DNA of 64,000 nucleotides, taken from the NCBI GenBank assembly GCA_027563935.2, contig CM050451.1, positions 97,243,565 to 97,307,564 of the forward strand, in the 5' to 3' direction. Below are positions 11,435 through 23,109 of this stretch, piece after piece. The first letter of the stretch is position 1, and each line of letters opens with the position of its first letter. The notes beneath the pieces were generated by a model. That model worked only from the letters and a program-made list of their open reading frames with translations. It did no database searches and was not told the DNA's origin. Source of the DNA: Costus lasius (lineage: Eukaryota > Streptophyta > Magnoliopsida > Zingiberales > Costaceae). The position numbers and the translations under genes are program-made.

Positions 11435-12628
11435 GAGGTAAGGAAAATCTCCAAGACATTTCCATAATTCTCATTCAACCCTTCCTTTTATGCCCACACC
11501 CTTCCTTGTGCGCCAAGGCCTTGCCTTGCGCCCCAAGAAATGCCATAGAGGCATTCATACCATAAGGGATAAGGGGGGAGGCGCCAATTGCTACCTTATG
11601 AAGCAAATTGCGCCACTTCTCCCGATTATGCCCATAGGCGCCTAGGGGAGAAGTCTTCTCCCCATTATACCCTTTTGATCCTTCTTCTCTTCATGAAAAC
11701 TTATTAGTGAGCCAAACTTAGCAATGGGCCTAGCCTAAAGTCCATTACCCATGTTTAACAAAGCTATTGGATCCAATCCAATTTAACCCAAGGTCAAATG
11801 AGGCTAACCATGGTTAATCCGGCCAATATGCCAAAAATAGAAGTTGGCTCCAATAAGTTTCTTCCATCTCATCAGGCCCATTGGCGCTGATGAAATCTCC
11901 AAAATAGATCCGAGTTATCCAATAACTCGATCATAAGGCTTCCCGATCAATACGAGAACTCGAGTGTCTTGGTGTGTGACCCTGTAGGTCCCTCTGACGT
12001 TGGCAGTGCAGACCTAAGGTCTCACAAGCAGTGAGTGGCACCTAGCAGTGCATCGCTGCTACCCAAGTCATCGGAATGGATATCGACATCGACATCCCCA
12101 TCATCGCAATAGGTGCAGATACATTACATTCCTTTTGCCAAACTGATATCCAATTGGACAAGTGTGTCATCACTTGTTTTCATCCAATCACATGGCTATG
12201 ACTAAATCAGGTGTTTACCTGGGTATGGCCATACACTTTCAGTCATAGACCATAGAGGAGCTCCATGGATATCATACTTCCTAAAGGAAGGGGCAAATCC
12301 TTGATCTGTCAATTGGTCTTCTCATATGGGTCGTGACATGCTCAATGACAACCTTTATGACCTCCCAATTACGGCAAGGTATTGGGTTGCATCAAAGCAT
12401 GTCTCTAACCATATAGAAGAGTCAATGACCTCAAGTCTAAGGATCAATGCATCTCCTATCACTTGTGAGGATAACTCATGACACTAAGTCATAGCCTCAC
12501 AGCGGGTCGGTCCAGTATATCCATCACTGATATACCTATATGCCTGCGTTAGCACCGCGTGCCTAACCAGCTCATATAATAGTCTCATGGATACCATAGC
12601 TGTCCTATATCCATTAAGGTATATTGAC

Positions 12629-13651
12629 TAGGTTTGAAAAGAATAGATCTGACGTTGCGATTCACCTCTCAGTCCTTCTCGTAACGTCTAAGACATAAAT
12701 TTACTTGATCAGGGTAATTTACGGAATAAACATAATTCTAATCAAATCAAATCTATAAAAATCATGACAAAGATTTAAGACAATATATTTAATCCATGAA
12801 TCATCAACGGGCTACACCCCAAATCTAGAAAATAGGTTTACACGTTCATATTCAAAGCAAACAGCATGTTCATCGATGAAAATTGCATGGAAACTTAAGA
12901 ATATTACAGGAAATCGCTAGACAAGTAATTAGAAAAGCTTCCTCTCGATGTGGAGACGAAGATGAAGCATCCAATTCTTCCTTTGCGCTGCTTTCCTGAT
13001 CGAATTCTGCCCTGGAAGTGATTTTCGCCGTCGTCGCCTCCTCTGTTCATTTTCGTGTGTAGAAGCCCCCAAAACCCTTCCAAAATCCTTCATTTTATAG
13101 TCTAATCAATATAGAACCCATCTAGGAAGATTTCTGGAGAGTTTGGTTCAATTCTGGTTCAGTTTGAAGTCAAATCGAGTAAGAAACCGAAAGGGCGGAC
13201 GTTTTTACGGCTCGTAATAAGTTTATGGCCACGGCCGTAATTCTTTCTATGTGTACAGGCTTTATATCACAAAAATATTCACGGACCGTAATGGATTTAC
13301 GACTTCACATGTGAAAGTTTCTGTGCATTCCAACACTTAGCCGTTTTTCACCCACTACTCGAACTCGAAATTACAGCCGACCTAGAATTACAGCCTCTCG
13401 CGTTCTTCACTATTTCAACTCCAAATTCGACATGTAAGCTCGTGATCTCCTCGGGAATCATGCTTTGGCTTCAAAACTCGTGAAATCAATCATTTTTACA
13501 CTATTTTACCTACATTTTCAATAAAACTAAGAAAAGTGAAGATTCTGTGCCAAGTGAAGTAAAAACATTAAAAGTTGTATAAAATCATTCAATTAAGCCC
13601 AAAATATCATATAAAATATAGGCAAAAACATGGTGTAAATGCAACGCATCA
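12629..13651 (-). repeat. Truncated 3' LTR of element A
   Basis: On the minus strand it starts TGATGCGTTGC at 13,651 and matches 40,707 down to about 39,683 of the 5' LTR. The last ~455 bp of the LTR are missing, replaced at 12,628 by copia LTR B2. It contains ACGGC/GCCGT motifs near 13,195-13,390. Confidence 0.85.
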
Positions 13652-15312
13652 AAAACCCTAGACTTAAATTTGCTTGTCCTCAAGCAATACTTTGATATGT
13701 ATGAAGAATGTAATGATAAGGAATAATCTTATTTGTTTTTGCCCCTAATAACATCCTTAGTCCACAAATTAAGCAATCAATCTTTCTAACTCAGGTAATT
13801 CAAGAAAAATCATAATAGAAATAAATTCCCAAGAGGTTACAATCTAAGAAAGATAAAATTCACAATTCATGTCATAGTATTCATTCTTCACACACTAAAT
13901 ATCAGATACTTTCAACTTAATAAATCTATCTTACTGAACACACAAAAATTTATTTCAAGAATCTCAGTGATGTTAAAAATAAGAGATTTTAAAAGCAATT
14001 TGGTCTTTAAACTATCATATGCTATTTACCGTTAGCATCATAACATTGTTTAAAGTATACCATAGAGTAGTATAATTTAACTCATAGTCTCAATCTAGGG
14101 TCAACGGAGTTGTCCACTTAACCTACAGCTTTCTCCTTTTCTCTAATTTTTTTTCTTTTTTATTTATTAGACTTCAACTCATGTCTTCGGTACCACTACT
14201 AAATTTAGCAGTGCCAAGTAGAGGAGTCTTTTCTCTCTCTTTTTCTTCTTCTTTTTTTTATATTTTTCTAGAGAAAGCCGATCAGTGGCATGATACTTAA
14301 ATCGTTATCGATGCTTGATCACAACAGATTCAAAGTATACCAACTCGTGGTATAATATAACTCATAACTTAAGATTTCTCAACTAGAGGAGTTGGAGCAA
14401 ATCTTAGTTAAATAAATATCACCAAATTTCTCTTCATAAAAATTTCTATCAAGCAAAAATAAATAAATTAAACTTCAAGTATAAAGATACTATGCATGTG
14501 TCCTATGAACATATAACAATTCACATATGCATTTTATCAATACCAGAATTGAATTTACCAACAATTTAAGTCTATATGAAATTTCAAAAATTCCCTATGT
14601 CATCAAATTAATCACTCAAAATGTTTCATAAGAAAAATTAAGGATAAAACAAGTTTGATTATCCTTAAAAATCATAAACATGCAAAATACATACCTATAA
14701 AGCTTTGAAGAAAAAGCAAAATATATGAGGACACCCTAGACTTAAATTGTTGCATATACATAGACATTAAAATCAATGAATCATAGATTTTAGAAAAAAT
14801 GTTGCAAGAGTTCTCTTTTATAATGTGGGCGAAAACCTATTCAGTTATATCAAAAGATGAAAACATGATCCCGAAAAATCTAGAAACTGTATCACATTAA
14901 AGATAATCATATTTTACAATGTAAACAGTTTCAAACATTAAATACCATCATGTTTCATTTTCAAAATCATATTAACCATACTCACAAAGAAGATATCGTA
15001 AGAATCATGGTCCGTGAGTGACTCACGGCTACACCCATGAAAGTTTCGTTTGGTGCTTGTTTTTCATGTAAAAATTTTCCAAAAATTCTTGCACATAAAA
15101 TAACTTATTAAAAGATTTTCTATCAATAAAAATTCATCAATACATGCTGCAAAAAGTCATAAAAATTAAAAGAAAATAAATTTAGTAAAGAAAAATCGAA
15201 ACTAAAAATGTTGGAATGGAAAAAGTGCAAAGCCTTTAGGTTCCCTCCCAGGAAGCGCTTGTTTAAGGTCATTAGCTTGACCATAACTTCATGTCATGGT
15301 GGAGTTAGTGAA
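13652..15312 (-). other. Element A internal region, 3' part, noncoding
   Basis: This AT-rich stretch has no reading frame of interest. Near the LTR it holds a conserved hairpin (13,670-13,687) and an upstream tract that includes 'tctagggtttt' on the minus strand, probably the polypurine region. A conserved 'cttcggtaccact...cagtgcc' module lies at 14,170-14,228, and a conserved block with 'ggtcaagctaatgacctt' lies at 15,241-15,283. The phrase 'accctagacttaaat' occurs at 13,655 and again near 14,732. Confidence 0.6.
13670..13687 (-). other. Conserved hairpin before the 3' LTR of A
   Basis: On the minus strand TTGCTTG-AGGA-CAAGCAA can form a 7 bp stem with a 4 nt loop, 19 bp before the LTR. The same hairpin is found at the equivalent place in elements D and E. 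Confidence 0.7.
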
Positions 15313-16798
15313 TGATAGCATGCAAATATATGATATATTGTGACTTATTTCTGCTATTATTTTGGAGTAAAATGCATGCTTTGTCTCATTTATTTGCCTA
15401 AATGTTTTACATTATTCAGAATCTTCACTTTTCCTTTGTTTTATTGAAATGTAGGGATTTTGCCCCAAAATCGATGGAATTTGGAAGATCTGAAGATATG
15501 GAATGATTCCTCATGATGAGACGAAGCTACACGTTGAATTTCAGCTCAGACTTTCCTACGCTCATCACGGGCAGGCCATGTTCATGATCACGGCCATGAT
15601 CATCTCGGCAGAACTCTGTAGCATTCTGTGAGATAGTCACAACCAGGGTGTGTTCATGTTCACGGCCGTGAAGAGGAAAAAATCTGTGTGATGGGATGAA
15701 CACGGCCAGGGTGTGTTCACGAACACGGCCAGGGTGTGTTCACGAACACGGCCGTGATAGCTCCCGCACAGTTCGACAGACATTCGGTTTTTCGCCCATA
15801 ACTTACTATTTTGGAAGCGGATTTTACTGAAATTTTGTGGAGACCTTTCTAACTTGGAGATGCACGTTTTGGGACTGAAATCATTGGATTTGATCAAGCG
15901 GTTGAGGAGAACGAGCGAAAGGGGCGACAACCTAGGGTTTGGGGTGATTTTCTGGGCGACAACACTGTTCCGGCTCGATTTCTCCGCCGTTTCGATGAGG
16001 ATCATCGTGTTGGACCTTCTTCCATCAAGGATCTACCTCTCCCTCTGGTTTAAATAAATTTGTATGAGAGATTTCATGTATTTCATGATGTATAAGATAG
16101 CTTAACTCTCTTTTTGGGGTTTTGGGCGTAGCCCACTGTAAGATGTTGAATATTATGGTTTGATCTATATATTTCTCTTATTTATCTTTGTTCTTATTCA
16201 TGTCTAGGATGTTTTATTTCATGATTATATACTGGCCATGCATGTTCATGTTTTAGATGTTGTGGGAAGGACTGAGAGGAGAACCACAATCATCGGAATC
16301 CCTTAGACTGAACTAGTGATTTCGGCAACGAGAGTTGTCGAAATCACTCGAGGAACCCTAATCCTTCACAGAACCCATTGGGTCTGCTTAACCCGGTAAG
16401 CCATGAGAGTAGGAGACTTGGGTTAAGTCGGATACTGGACCGTGTCCTGAGAGGGAGCGTGTCTGTACCTAAGGAAGGATTACCTTGAGAACATAGGTAG
16501 AACCTTAATTAAAATATCAAACCTTAATATTTCTTCATACTTTAGTGTGGTGAAACCTGAAACCCCGATCTCTCTTATAGACTTCAAACCCCGATTACTT
16601 GTTTTCTGCTCTGCTTGCTTTTAATTTGCTTCAGTTTAATTACTTGCACTAGGACATTAGTCATTTCCCATTTAATCATTAACCTAGCTATTGATTATCT
16701 GATCAGTTAGTACTTGACCCCTAGTCCTCGTGGAATCGATACTTTTTATTACGCGATAGACTGTGCACTTGCGGTAGCAGCCTGTTTATGCCCTATCA
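15313..16798 (+). repeat. 5' LTR of element E
   Basis: 1,486 bp with TGATAG/CTATCA ends. An ACGGCC(A/G)TGA motif array lies at about 15,565-15,765, including a 23 bp unit in tandem (15,698-15,720 and 15,721-15,743). Downstream are 'ttttgggcgtagcccactg' and a late 'gtgcacttgcggtagcag', wording typical of this LTR superfamily. The chance frames 15,637-16,005 and 15,854-16,057 are not genes. Confidence 0.92.
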
Positions 16799-16804
16799 AG
16801 TTTT

Positions 16805-16819
16805 TAGCGCCATTGCCGG
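16805..16819 (+). other. Primer-binding site of element E (Asp-tRNA type)
   Basis: TAGCGCCATTGCCGG lies 6 bp after the LTR end and matches the plant Asp-tRNA complement seen intact in A and D (TGGCGCCGTTGCCGG) with two G-to-A changes. Confidence 0.8.
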
Positions 16820-16982
16820 ACTAGGTTGCCAATATTAACATGATCAGGAGATTAATAGATTAGGTTTAGTTAGATTTTTTCTTTCCTTTTATTTTTATTT
16901 TATATAATTTTTGTTTCTTGTGGATGATTTTTTTCTATCATCTAGAGTTTTTGAATTTTTCTTCAAAGTTTTCACTTGATTA

Positions 16983-17987
16983 ATGTGCATGATGTTTGAT
17001 TCATCAAGTATCTATCCTGCATTGTTACCATATGTTTCTTATGATATCTATGGATGTATAAGTCATTTTTCTGATGAATATCAATTGGGGACTCCATTTT
17101 CAATTCACCCATGCCCTAGTACTCATGAATATATCAATCCTACATTATTACCATATGTTTCTTATGATGTTTGTGGAGTGTCAAGACATGCTGCTGATGA
17201 TTGCCCCATTTTGAACACTCCATCTGAACAGTTTAATGCTATCGGGACCTTCAAAAATCAGAATGATCCTTATTCGAGCACGTACAATCCAAGATGGAGA
17301 AATCACCTGAATTTCTCCTACAGCTTTTACCAAGGACAAGTCCCTCATGAAAATTTTTCTAATCCAAACTCTTCTTCTACTTTCAGGCCTCCTCCCGGAA
17401 TGCAACCTCCATTTGTCAATCAAGGACAGCCAGACCCACCTCATAGGTCGCGTCTAGAGTTGATGCTGGAGAATTTTATGGCAAGTCAAATGAAGCACAA
17501 CGACTCTATAAATGAGCAGATTCGTTAGCTGAATTTGAAGGTGGATTCCATAGCCATACATAGAAAAATATTGGAGACCCAGATTATCCAGCTCACTCAA
17601 CAAGCCATCTTCTTAGACAAACCCGTGGGAGAGTCAGAGGAGCCTCAAGTAAAGAGTAGCGAGTTCAGTGAGGGTGAATTGGGGAGTCATTTGGATGAGC
17701 ACAAATTAAACACTGATATCATAAATGTTGACGAAGGGGAACCAGTGTGCATTTTACCGCCTCCGTCTAAACCACTGATTCATATTCCTCAAAGATTGAT
17801 GATCAAAACTGATAAGCGGTTTAGGTTATGCTATAACTTAGAAATGTTGAACAAAGTGGTTGAGGAAATTCATGTCCCCCAAATCAACAAAGATTCATTG
17901 GAAATTTACATGATTGATGATGATGAAGAAGAGATGACTGAAATTGATATTCAAGTAAACACTCAACTACACATGACTTACATCTAG
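16983..17987 (+). pseudogene. Gag-like frame of element E
   Basis: One reading frame of about 335 codons is interrupted by a single TAG at 17,526-17,528 and continues in the same frame to the stop at 17,985. It resembles the C-terminal part of Athila-like gag: a zinc-knuckle-like YDVCGVSRHAADDC (first Cys changed to Tyr), then EQFNAIGTF, then NDPYSSTYNPRWRNHLNFSY, a Pro-rich stretch and a helical 'LELMLENFMASQ' segment. The knuckle region is duplicated: residues about 13-36 (LLPYVSYDIYGCISHFSDEY) copy residues about 54-72, with both flanking cysteines replaced by Tyr. The second half (17,535 on) is acidic and unrecognised. There is no CA-like N-terminal domain, protease or pol. It is probably non-functional; family assignment is by motif memory only. 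Confidence 0.7.
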
Positions 17988-18234
17988 CTATCAATGCAGA
18001 AAAGGTACAACCTTTGACACTTGACAATATCAACCATGAGGTATGTGAAAATCTAAAATTTGAATTTAAATCTGTCCCAAAACTGCGACTGTTTAACATG
18101 ACAATGATTAACTTGCTAGTGAAACATATGATACTTGTTTTGATGAGAATGTTTTCAGGACGGCGAAAAGGCAGGAGACTACATGCACTTTATTATGCTA
18201 GTGACCCACCAGCAACACCATAATCTTCAAGTAT

Positions 18235-18281
18235 GGTCAAGCTAATGACCTTAAAGAAGCGCTTGTTGGGAGGCAACCCAA
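18235..18281 (+). other. Conserved noncoding block after gag in E
   Basis: The block contains GGTCAAGCTAATGACCTTAA, then AAGCGCTTGTTGGGAGGCA and ACCCAA. Closely related blocks occur on the minus strand in element A (15,241-15,283) and D (44,821-44,869), always at the end of the gag-like part. Its function is unknown. Confidence 0.65.
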
Positions 18282-19562
18282 CTCTTATTTAGATTTCTAG
18301 TTTCTTATTTATTTTTGTCTTTAAGTCTTTGTAGTTTTTCAAATTTTCTTTCATATCCATTCTTTTTAGGTTGTACCCAATTGATGGAAATTTTTTGAAA
18401 TTTTTTTAGGTACTTGCGAGCCATTCACGATAGTACCCGTGAATCCATGCACGACCGTGAATGCCTCGCAACATTTTCTACACCCAGTATCATTGACGCA
18501 AAGCACAGATTCATGACCTTCAGGTGAGACTCCATCGGCGCTAAAGATGAGCATCATTGGTTTCACCCATCACTCGGTCAGCTTTCTATTTTTCTAGTAG
18601 TTTTCTTTAGTTATTAGTTGTTTGTTTACTTTTATTAGATTGTCATTTCCCTTTTTGCATGTTTTAGTTTTCTAGTGGTATCAAGATCGTCAGTGTCTTG
18701 CCCATACTCTTCTTTATGCTATTTGCTTTGCCTTTGGCACTGACTTGTTCTATGTGTACTTGATTGATTGGGATGAGAATCTTATCTTTTACTTGTTAAT
18801 GGTCTATAATGGTTGTGGTTTACATATATAGTTCTTTGGTTTAATGCAGTTGAATGAGGTAATTAACTCAATTCATTATTTGTATGATCTTGAATAGTGT
18901 ATTATTACTTTACCTGACCCTTGGTATGCATCTCATGTGTAATGATTGATTGTATCTTGCTTCATAACTATCCTTTACTTGTACACTTTGTCATGGGAAT
19001 CAGAAATAATAATAGTGGTACCGAAGTGTTCTTGTACATTGCACATAGTACTTCCACTTGGCACTATTCACAGCATATCAATAACAAAAGGGATAGTTGT
19101 ACCTAAGTTCATTGTTTATCATACTTGGCACTAACCCCATGAATCAGAAATAATAACAGTGGCACTGAACCCAAGATGCCCCCACTTCTATGGCTTGGCA
19201 CTGTTCCAAAAAAAAAAAAAAAGAGATGCACCACATAGGGACTATGTGGTACTGATGATATTTTCCCATGACTTGGTATACAATTATTTACTTTGTGAAT
19301 GCTTGATCAATTATGTCATTTATGTGAGATATATTATAAAGGCTTTTGGTAATGTCAATTTCGCATGCTCTAATAGATTGTACTAGTAAGATTTGGTTTA
19401 ATTTGCTTTCGATACTGCATTATAACTTGAGACTTGTTGTGATTAACCTATAACCTGACCAGACCTACTTAAACTATATGAGATTACCCATTTCATCTCA
19501 TCACCGTATTCTAGACAATTCAATTGCTTGAGGACAATCAAAACTTTAAGTCCGATGTATTT
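18282..19562 (+). other. Element E internal 3' part, noncoding
   Basis: There is no convincing reading frame. It contains a poly-A run at about 19,207-19,222, a 'gtggtaccgaag' remnant near 19,016 of the module seen in A and D, and a slightly imperfect TTGCTTG-AGGA-CAATCAA hairpin at 19,524-19,541, 21 bp before the 3' LTR. Confidence 0.55.
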
Positions 19563-19576
19563 TGATAGCATGCAAA

Positions 19577-21254
19577 TGTTGGGGTATGCCCTTAAAGCTA
19601 ATGTTTGAGGCCTTGGGATTGTAATAGTATCATTGTATAAACTCTTAAGTTTATAAAGGCAATGGTTGTTATTCAGGTTGTTACCTTGTCTGCTGTAATA
19701 AGTGTACTACTGAATAATGTCTCAAAGCTGTTCAGCTAGGCTGACATGCACTGATGTCCTTAGTCGATATATCTTGGTGAACATGAGACAGCCTTGATAT
19801 GGTTAAGACTAATATGTGTTCTAATCTTATAGGATGCTTCGAGCATGGAATAAGATGTAGACTCATGGGTACATTGGATGTACTGGACAGACCCTACTAG
19901 GATATTCAATTGCTTGTCACAATGTGAATAATCCTTGTATGCTACAAGTGGCACATGTCCTTTGACTTGAGATCACTTGTGTTTCTAAATGATGAATGTC
20001 ATTGTTTTGAGGTAGTTCAATATCATTTGAAATATAATGGTTCTAGACTATCTTGGATAATGATCATGAGTCAGGTTAGGACACTAGTGATAGACATAGG
20101 ATTGCCGTCTCCTTGTTTAAGGAGTGTGATGTTCTAAAGGGGCCCCCTGAATGAGATGATTGAGAATAGTGTATGGCCATACCCAGGTGACTATGCTCAT
20201 CTGGTCTAATCATGCTCATCATATTGGAACTACAAGCTTGACAGGCTTGTCCAATCAGAACATCCAGTGGCAAAGGAAACATGTATGCCTAGTGAGTTGA
20301 TTCACACTTGTGCTGTGATTTGGGTGAAGTCTTGGAAGACTCTTTCCTTTATATCGGGAGACAGTGATGTGTTGCTAGATACCCCTCACTGATCGTGATA
20401 ATGTAAGTTATCGTTACCGAAATTTAAAGGAAACCCTCAGGGTCGCACAATTTGGTGATATGGCTTACTTGAGTCAGATCGTGTGGACTGAATTGTTGAG
20501 GTTCAGTTTAAAGGAGTTTAAACTCTGATTGTAAGTGAGATCTGGTCTGATCATGTTTGATTGATTAGGACTTAAGATCGGTAAGCTTCGATCGAGAGAG
20601 ATGATTCTAGATCGGTGAGATCAGGAACATCATGAGATGAACGGTTAGATCTTGAGCCATTTGGTTCAGAGAGATCTAGACCATGGGCTGGTTTGGTTTT
20701 TTGGACCAAATTGAATTGAATTGGGTTAGCTTGAACCGGTTCACAAGTATGAACGCATGGTTCAAGGCTTAATTGTATTTGGGCGGTTTTCTTATGGGTG
20801 AGCGCATGGCTTCATGACTTTCCATATTTGGAAGTCATGAAACGCCATCTAAAGGAAAACGCCTAAAATGATAATGCCAATTCAATTGTCGTCTTTGCGC
20901 TTGGAGAGGTTTTCTTCCTAGACGACGAGGAGGTAGTTTGGCCAAGCATCTCTTGACTTCAACACACGCAAGGAAAAACTTGGCGTTTTTGCTAGCACAA
21001 GAATTGCGCAAGGAGGAAGCCTTCATCATCCTTTGTGTGCGTCTTCTTTGGAGGAGAGCTCATTTGCCCTCTTGCTTCCAAGCCGATTCCTTCTTCATGG
21101 CTATGGTAAAAGATCTTAACTTGATCTTTGAATTGAAAGAAGTTGATTATATAGACATACTACATGCGATCCTATGCAAACCCTATTTCCGCCCATACAA
21201 AATCTTATGTTGTGCATGTTTAGGGTTTCACCCCCTTACTCTAGGGACCTTTCA
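19577..21254 (+). repeat. Copia array LTR 1
   Basis: 1,678 bp. By eye it differs from LTR 2 at about six positions (for example near 19,596, 20,401, 20,420, 20,572, 21,085 and 21,200), five of them transitions. A TATA-like ATTATATAGAC lies near 21,147. Confidence 0.95.
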
Positions 21255-21256
21255 AT

Positions 21257-21268
21257 TGGTATCAGAGC
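21257..21268 (+). other. Primer-binding site, copia copy 1
   Basis: TGGTATCAGAGC, complementary to the 3' end of initiator Met-tRNA, lies 2 bp after the LTR. Confidence 0.95.
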
Positions 21269-22570
21269 ATTAGGCTTTCGGTATGATCTATATGATTGCT
21301 TTGAAGTGTTTGTGATCCATACATGATGCTATGTTGCGCTTACTTGATGCTTTGTTTACATGATACAAGGTTTACATTGTTTAGTTTGCGCTTGTATCAT
21401 TGTTACAAGAAGTTTGCGCTCCCCCTTGAAGGGGACCCCCTAGATCTAAGGGTTATCAACATGCTAGATATGAGATATATCTTGTTTTCTCAAGTGCCGC
21501 ATGTTGTTTGTTTGCGCATTGTTCTAGATGTTTTATAAAACTTACATCTTGCGCGCCTCATTAGATCTAAAGTGCCCCTACTTTAAATCCTTAGATGGGT
21601 TGATGGAGTTGAAAGCATCTTCTAGGTTAGATCCAACTAGTCTGATCAGACCATCTGACAGCCTAGATGGGTTGACCAGATAGCACCTGTGCGCAAGCAC
21701 GAGGTGGCTATAGGTCGACTGCATCCAGGGCGTGTAGTGAGGTCTGGTTGAGACGACTACTGAACACACATGAGTTAGGCCCGGGGTCACACCCGCTTGC
21801 CGAAACTCATGAGGGTGGTTCAGCCCTTTGCGCATGCATGGTTGACCATTAGGTCAACTCAAGTCAGTTAGGACTTGGTGCATGCAAGGGCAGAGGATCT
21901 GACTAGATGGATGAGTGGATCCCTATCAATGGACCATTGTAAGGTTGTAGGGCACATAAGAAAATTAAAATTGATGCCAATGGGTTTTCAAAATGTATTT
22001 TCTTTGTAATGGATCACATGTTGATTGAATGATGCCATGATGTTTGTCTATTTCATCTTATGTGGGTTGCCCTTTTAACGTGTGCTGTGCTGGGGCCTGC
22101 GAGCCTGGTAAATTATTATTTTTGTGATCTGCGAATCACATTTTTAATGAATTTATTGTATAATTGACCTGCGAGTCAAGCTTGTCTAGATAGATCAAAA
22201 TGTATTTTGATTAGACAAAAGCACAGAGCACAATTGCAGAGGCGCATTCAGCTGGTGGGCGCACCTGAGCTGCATGAAGCGCTAAGGGCGCTGGGTTGGA
22301 CCAGATCAGATGCTAAAAGACCCATGAAGAGAAAGTGAAGACTTAAGCTAGGCTAAGGTCTTACTTAGGCTATGGGCTTTTACCACATAAGATCCATGCT
22401 TTCTGTTATTGTTTAAATAAATAGAATTGCATGAGTTATTTATCTTCTGCTATAGCCATAGGATTTGCCTGATAGTAAGAAGATAAAAGACCGTTAAAAT
22501 CCAACGCTAAAATATCAAGCGCGTAATGCCTTCTGACGCGAAACCTCACTGTTCTGACTATCGTTGGAGC

Positions 22571-22596
22571 CGTGTTGTACCCACTCAGTGGGCACG
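22571..22596 (+). other. Leader hairpin 1
   Basis: Outer stem CGTG/CACG, then a TTGTA bulge, then inner stem CCCACT/AGTGGG (22,580-22,592) around one unpaired base. It is the first of two related hairpins; the second has different but still complementary stems. Confidence 0.6.
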
Positions 22597-22777
22597 TCCA
22601 TCTATCTTCAGACAGTGCGGGATTTCACCTGCGTGTTACAGAGTAGGGATTTATCCCTTCTCGTTGCTCAGCATAGCACGTGGTGGTCCAGGGAGTAGGT
22701 CGGGTCAGCTTGACCATGTAGGCTACATATGTGGAACATATGGTAGCGCATGGAGGCAGCCATCTGTGGGATCAGAG

Positions 22778-22807
22778 ACTGTGTTGTACCAACTCAGTTG
22801 GCACAGT
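22778..22807 (+). other. Leader hairpin 2
   Basis: Outer stem ACTGTG/CACAGT, a TTGTA bulge on the 5' side, inner stem CCAACT/AGTTGG. It has the same architecture as hairpin 1 with compensating base changes in both stems. In the second copy (near 30,217) one G is deleted, leaving a CCAA/TTGG stem. Confidence 0.6.
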
Positions 22808-23109
22808 CTACTGGATTGCCCAGATGAAGGGGAATCGCACGGGTTGGCGATTGGCTGGTACAGCCTACCAGAAATTAGTCCTTGTCATCTCTGTGCATCT
22901 TATCTCGCCTGAGCGGGACGCGGAGACCAAGTATGAAATCTGGATCCCATCTCACTAAAAGAGTGTTACTCTTTCGGACTGTTTACTGGATTTTTCAGTC
23001 AGACAAAATAGTGAGAAAAGAATCTTTCTTAAGTCCTGGATTGATTCTAAACATTGATACTGACCTTGCTGTTCTTGCATTGTTGTAGATTCCTGCAGCA
23101 ACGAACACC

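Larger units (their letters stand above)
7330..12628 (-). mobile_element. Copia LTR B2 (minus), split by two solo LTRs
   Basis: Three pieces (7,330-7,585, 9,039-9,370, 11,440-12,628) read on the minus strand form one copia LTR, colinear with the plus-strand LTR at about 54,700-56,426. Shared landmarks are the blocks around 12,460-12,540 versus 54,760-54,860, 11,640-11,800 versus 55,490-55,700, and 7,380-7,560 versus 56,200-56,420. Its 3' end on the minus strand is TTTCCCAACA (at 7,330). TATAAAAG near 9,290 is a plausible TATA box. No Met-tRNA primer site follows, and the 5' end near 12,628 is truncated against element A. The total own length is about 1.78 kb. Confidence 0.75.
21269..23109 (+). 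other. Copia copy 1 leader (5' UTR)
   Basis: About 1.84 kb separate the primer site from the gag ATG, long for copia. Several frames of 60-130 codons are present but none resembles a protein, and they are shared only because the second copy is nearly identical. The notable structure is a pair of hairpins at 22,571-22,596 and 22,778-22,807. The region probably holds packaging and dimerisation signals (inference). Confidence 0.6.

Noticed and set aside
21257..21268. tRNA gene suggested by the Met-tRNA-like sequence
   Set aside because: Only the 12 nt complement of the tRNA 3' end is present, directly after an LTR; it is a primer site.
22526..22912. 128-codon frame in the copia leader as a possible extra ORF
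   Set aside because: The equivalent in copy 2 is broken by a one-base deletion and the protein resembles nothing; more likely structured noncoding leader.
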